Origin: an uncultured Bryobacterales bacterium
GTDB taxonomy: Bacteria > Acidobacteriota > Terriglobia > Bryobacterales > Bryobacteraceae
Assembly: GCA_937959285.1 (NCBI GenBank)
Contig: CALGAR010000016.1
Location: 1 to 64,000 of the forward strand
Direction of reading: 5' to 3'
Length of the DNA: 64,000 nucleotides
Shown here: one piece after another, positions 61,675 through 64,000 of the stretch
Layout of the letters: each line of letters opens with the position of its first letter
Position numbering within the stretch: the first letter of the stretch is position 1
The notes under the pieces: model-generated
What the model was told of the DNA's origin: nothing
What the model saw: only the letters and a program-made list of their open reading frames with translations
Databases searched by the model: none
Program-made: the position numbers and the translations under genes

Positions 61675-62435
61675 TGCGCTACCTCCTCCACCGCCGTTTG
61701 CAGCTGCCGATTCTGGTGTAGCAATGCAGCGGCGATCGCATCCGCGATCTCTGCGGCTGCGGTCTCCGGGCGCTTGAGCTGAGAGCGGTCCGCGTCCGGC
61801 ACTGCCGCTGCATGCATCGGTGTGTCCATGTCGCCGGGATCGATCGACAGGAATTGGATGCCCTGACCGGCCAGTTCCTCGTTCCAGATGCGCGTCAGAT
61901 GATGAAGCGCCGCCTTGCTCGCTCCATAGGCGCCCCAGCGGGGATAGGGATTGATGGCAGCGTCGCTCGAGATGTTGACTACCACAGCGCCTCGCCCTTC
62001 CATGGCTGAAGACGCTAGCGCTCCGAGCAACGCCTTCGTCAGCCGGAACGGACCGAGCACGTTCGTCGCAAGAGCGAGTTCAAAGTCCTCGCAATTGGTG
62101 TCGGCCAGGAGGGCCAGCGGAACCGGGCCTAAGGCTGAAGCGTTATTGATGAGTACATCGACTCCCCCGAGAGACCCGAGAATCTGAATTGCAATCGGGT
62201 GGATGTCCTCCTTCTTTGACACGTCTCCAACGATTCCATGGGCATCCGCATGCGTGCTCGAGACGCGCTCCACATTCTGGCGGGTTCGCGCGACGAAAGC
62301 GACGCGAGCCCACCGGTTCAGAAGTTCCCGGACGAGCGCCAGCCCCAGCCCTGACGTTCCGCCGGTGATCGCGACGCGAGCGCCGGCGAGAGGGTTATCG
62401 GTGCCGGGGTGACGCAGACGGGCATGATCAGTCAT
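61671..62435 (-). CDS. Short-chain dehydrogenase/reductase
   Basis: A 254-residue classical SDR. The cofactor motif is VAITGGTSGLGLALV (TGxxxGxG), followed by LINNASALGP, the catalytic Ser in VVVNISSDAAINP and Y-x-x-x-K in GAYGASKAALHHL. GDMDTPMH is the post-active-site segment. It starts at 62435 after AAAGGGAG and is the first gene of an operon with the QueA-like gene. A palindrome between its -35 and -10 suggests repression. Substrate unknown. Confidence 0.88.
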   Translation of the reverse strand: MTDHARLRHPGTDNPLAGARVAITGGTSGLGLALVRELLNRWARVAFVARTRQNVERVSSTHADAHGIVGDVSKKEDIHPIAIQILGSLGGVDVLINNASALGPVPLALLADTNCEDFELALATNVLGPFRLTKALLGALASSAMEGRGAVVVNISSDAAINPYPRWGAYGASKAALHHLTRIWNEELAGQGIQFLSIDPGDMDTPMHAAAVPDADRSQLKRPETAAAEIADAIAAALLHQNRQLQTAVEEVAQ

Positions 62436-62476
62436 TGCACGTTCTCCCTTTGCAGAGGTTTTCGATCTGACTCCAG

Positions 62477-62505
62477 ACTACAAGTTAAAGTGAACTTTAA
62501 GTCAA
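62477..62505 (-). promoter_or_regulatory. SDR-queA-like promoter with palindromic operator in the spacer
   Basis: On the minus strand, -35 TTGACT (62505-62500) and -10 TGTAGT (62482-62477) are 17 bases apart. Within the spacer lies a perfect inverted repeat, TTAAAGT-GA-ACTTTAA at 62485-62500. A repressor bound there would block polymerase directly. Transcription would start near 62470, about 35 bases before the ATG at 62435. No regulator gene is nearby. Confidence 0.6.
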
Positions 62506-62565
62506 GAGGGAATCATGCCGGGCGGGTTGAGATGGTGGCGAATTTTCAGGAACTAGAATAAGGAG

Positions 62566-64000
62566 TTGCAGCGTCCTCTCAGACTCATCCTGTTGATCGC
62601 GCTCGCGGCAATGCTCCTGGCGGCGCTCGCCGCATTTCACCGTCCCGCCTGGAGCGATGAGGGATGGTTTGCCGATCCTGCCTACAATCTTGCGCGACAC
62701 GGTTCCTTCGGCAGCACCCACATCGATCCCGCGGTCTATAACTTGAAACGGATCGATCAGCGCACCTACTGGGTGATGCCGGGTTTTCTTCTTGGCGAAG
62801 CTGCGTGGCTGATGGCAGCTCCCGCCACCCTGTTCTCCATGCGGCTTTTCTCCATCCTCTGGATTGCGCCGGCCGTCCTTGCCTGCTACGTCCTGGTGTC
62901 GAGGGTGACACGCAGTCCGAAAGCAGGACTGCTCGCCGCGCTGTTGCTCGCCTTCGACTACCAGATCCTGAGCACAGCGGCATACGTGCGCCCGGACCTC
63001 ATGTGCCTTGCCTTCGGACTCGGCGCGCTCGCATGTTATGTAGCTCTGCGGGAGAAGCGCCTTCATGCCGCCGCCGCGCTCTCCGGCTTCCTGCTGGCGA
63101 TTTCCGGGCTCATTCATCCAAATGCGGTCCTGCATGCCTTCGGTCTGGGCGTGCTGGCGCTGGCCTTGGATCGGAGAAGGCTGAGCTGGTCCATACTCGG
63201 GGCGGGTCTGGCGGGTTTCGGAATCGTCGTGAGTCTTTACGGCTTGTACGCGATGCAGGATCCGGAAGCCTGGCGGTCCCAGTTACTGGCGAATTCCTAT
63301 GGGCGAGCTCCCAGGTCCTGGAATCCGTTGACGATCCTGTGGCTGGAGATCAAAGACCGGTACGTTGCCGCTTACAGCATCCTTTCGCCTGACCTGATCC
63401 CGCGTTTGAAAGGAGCGGCTCTCCTGGTGTTCGCATCCTCCCTCCTTGTTGCCGCGTTCGCTCGGGCGGTGAGGGACAAGGAAGGAACCAGGCTGCTATT
63501 GGCGCTGTGGCTGGCATACTTCTCCATGCAGTGCGTGTTCAACCAGAAGCTCAGCTATTACCTGGTTCACATCCTGCCGATCTACGCGGCTCTCGTCGCC
63601 CAGGTGGCCCTCCAGCTGCCGGGCCAGCTGTCAGGATGGATCGGAGGTATGCGGCGCTTTGTCTACCTGGCTCTTGCCGGGTACGTGCTTCTCAATGCCG
63701 GCGGCGTTGCAGCCCTGGCCCTCACGCGCTCTCATCGCGAGCCGGAGAGGCAGATCGGAGCGTTCCTCGCGAAGCATGCGAGCGACGCGGGAACGATCAT
63801 CGGATCATCCGCCATGCTGTTTGCGCTGGATTTCGATAAGCGGCTGATTGATGACCCGATGCTCGGAGCGACGACCGGCAGGAGTGCGGAGGTTCTGATC
63901 ATCATCGATTCCCTCTACGGCGATCTCTATCGCATGTACGAGACGGTCCGGCCGGAGAGGTGGAAACAGGTGAGCGGAATCATGGAGAACTACGTGCCGG
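62566..64000 (+). CDS. GT39-like membrane glycosyltransferase, 3' end outside the window
   Basis: A multi-pass inner-membrane protein of the ArnT/PMT (dolichyl-phosphate-mannose:protein mannosyltransferase-like) group; 478 codons are present and the frame runs off the right edge. The first helix leads to HRPAWSDEGWFADPAYNLARHG, where the D-E pair is the usual catalytic acidic site in the first periplasmic loop. About nine further helices follow. Such enzymes move sugars from polyprenyl-phosphate carriers. Start: TTG at 62566 has AAGGAG directly next to it, too close for normal spacing, so TTG at 62593 or ATG at 62611 are alternatives. Confidence 0.8.
   Translation, partial: MQRPLRLILLIALAAMLLAALAAFHRPAWSDEGWFADPAYNLARHGSFGSTHIDPAVYNLKRIDQRTYWVMPGFLLGEAAWLMAAPATLFSMRLFSILWIAPAVLACYVLVSRVTRSPKAGLLAALLLAFDYQILSTAAYVRPDLMCLAFGLGALACYVALREKRLHAAAALSGFLLAISGLIHPNAVLHAFGLGVLALALDRRRLSWSILGAGLAGFGIVVSLYGLYAMQDPEAWRSQLLANSYGRAPRSWNPLTILWLEIKDRYVAAYSILSPDLIPRLKGAALLVFASSLLVAAFARAVRDKEGTRLLLALWLAYFSMQCVFNQKLSYYLVHILPIYAALVAQVALQLPGQLSGWIGGMRRFVYLALAGYVLLNAGGVAALALTRSHREPERQIGAFLAKHASDAGTIIGSSAMLFALDFDKRLIDDPMLGATTGRSAEVLIIIDSLYGDLYRMYETVRPERWKQVSGIMENYVP

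Overview
The window (about 60% G+C, gene-dense, few gaps over 300 bases) looks like a chromosomal segment of an Acidobacteriota bacterium, most likely near the Bryobacterales/Solibacter group. This is inferred from protein families, not from a marker gene search. The pointers are a large Oar-like TonB-dependent receptor with an N-terminal carboxypeptidase-regulatory-like domain, Tat-exported sulfatases and Gfo/Idh/MocA proteins, DUF1080 proteins, an Mla-type lipid transport operon and a divergent Hfq-like Sm protein. I saw no insertion sequence, prophage, CRISPR array or replication origin.

Layout. 1-13.2 kb: the 3' end of groEL, then genes that look like a stress or low-oxygen energy island: a fused beta-phosphoglucomutase/GH65 phosphorylase, a CopB-type copper ATPase, phosphoketolase, a cardiolipin synthase-like protein and a P2-type (Ca2+) ATPase. 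13.4-18 kb: a ring-cleaving VOC dioxygenase facing a five-gene lipid-transport operon (mlaB-mlaE-mlaF-mlaD-pqiC order), almost all of it translationally coupled by 4-base overlaps. 18.2-24.5 kb: a Rossmann protein, tRNA-Pro(UGG), an HDAC-family deacetylase, an epimerase, inositol-phosphate synthase, a LytTR response regulator, thiG and a phosphoesterase. 24.7-29.4 kb: the TonB-dependent receptor and a TPR partner. 29.4-37.5 kb: Gfo/Idh/MocA oxidoreductase, methyltransferase, LytS-like kinase (a plausible partner of the LytTR regulator), ribA, a large secreted unknown, a TPR protein, a Cys-rich unknown, a thioesterase and the Hfq-like gene.

37.6-46.1 kb, all on the minus strand, is a core run: trm112-GT9-msbA-yicC-gmk, then rpoZ-coaBC-udg-tmk-holB, mostly with stop/start overlaps. 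46.3-54.8 kb is a sulfated-glycan/deoxysugar locus: fuconolactonase-like amidohydrolase, aldo/keto reductase, two cysteine-type sulfatases, a rhamnose/fucose-type mutarotase, a parvulin, a true formylglycine-generating enzyme and a DUF1080 protein. The maturase and its sulfatase substrates are therefore encoded together.

54.9-60.7 kb is the most interesting part: six collinear genes behind an extended -10 promoter. They encode a HemN-like radical SAM enzyme lacking the fourth HemN cysteine, a chorismate-pyruvate-lyase-like protein, a flavin halogenase-like oxidoreductase, a 4HBT thioesterase, a PaaK-like acid:CoA ligase and an integral membrane protein. Together they suggest an undescribed pathway that makes and modifies an aromatic acid. 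It ends by overlapping, tail to tail, a divergent QueA-like gene that forms an operon with an SDR; that operon has a perfect palindrome between its -35 and -10. The window ends inside a GT39-like membrane glycosyltransferase.
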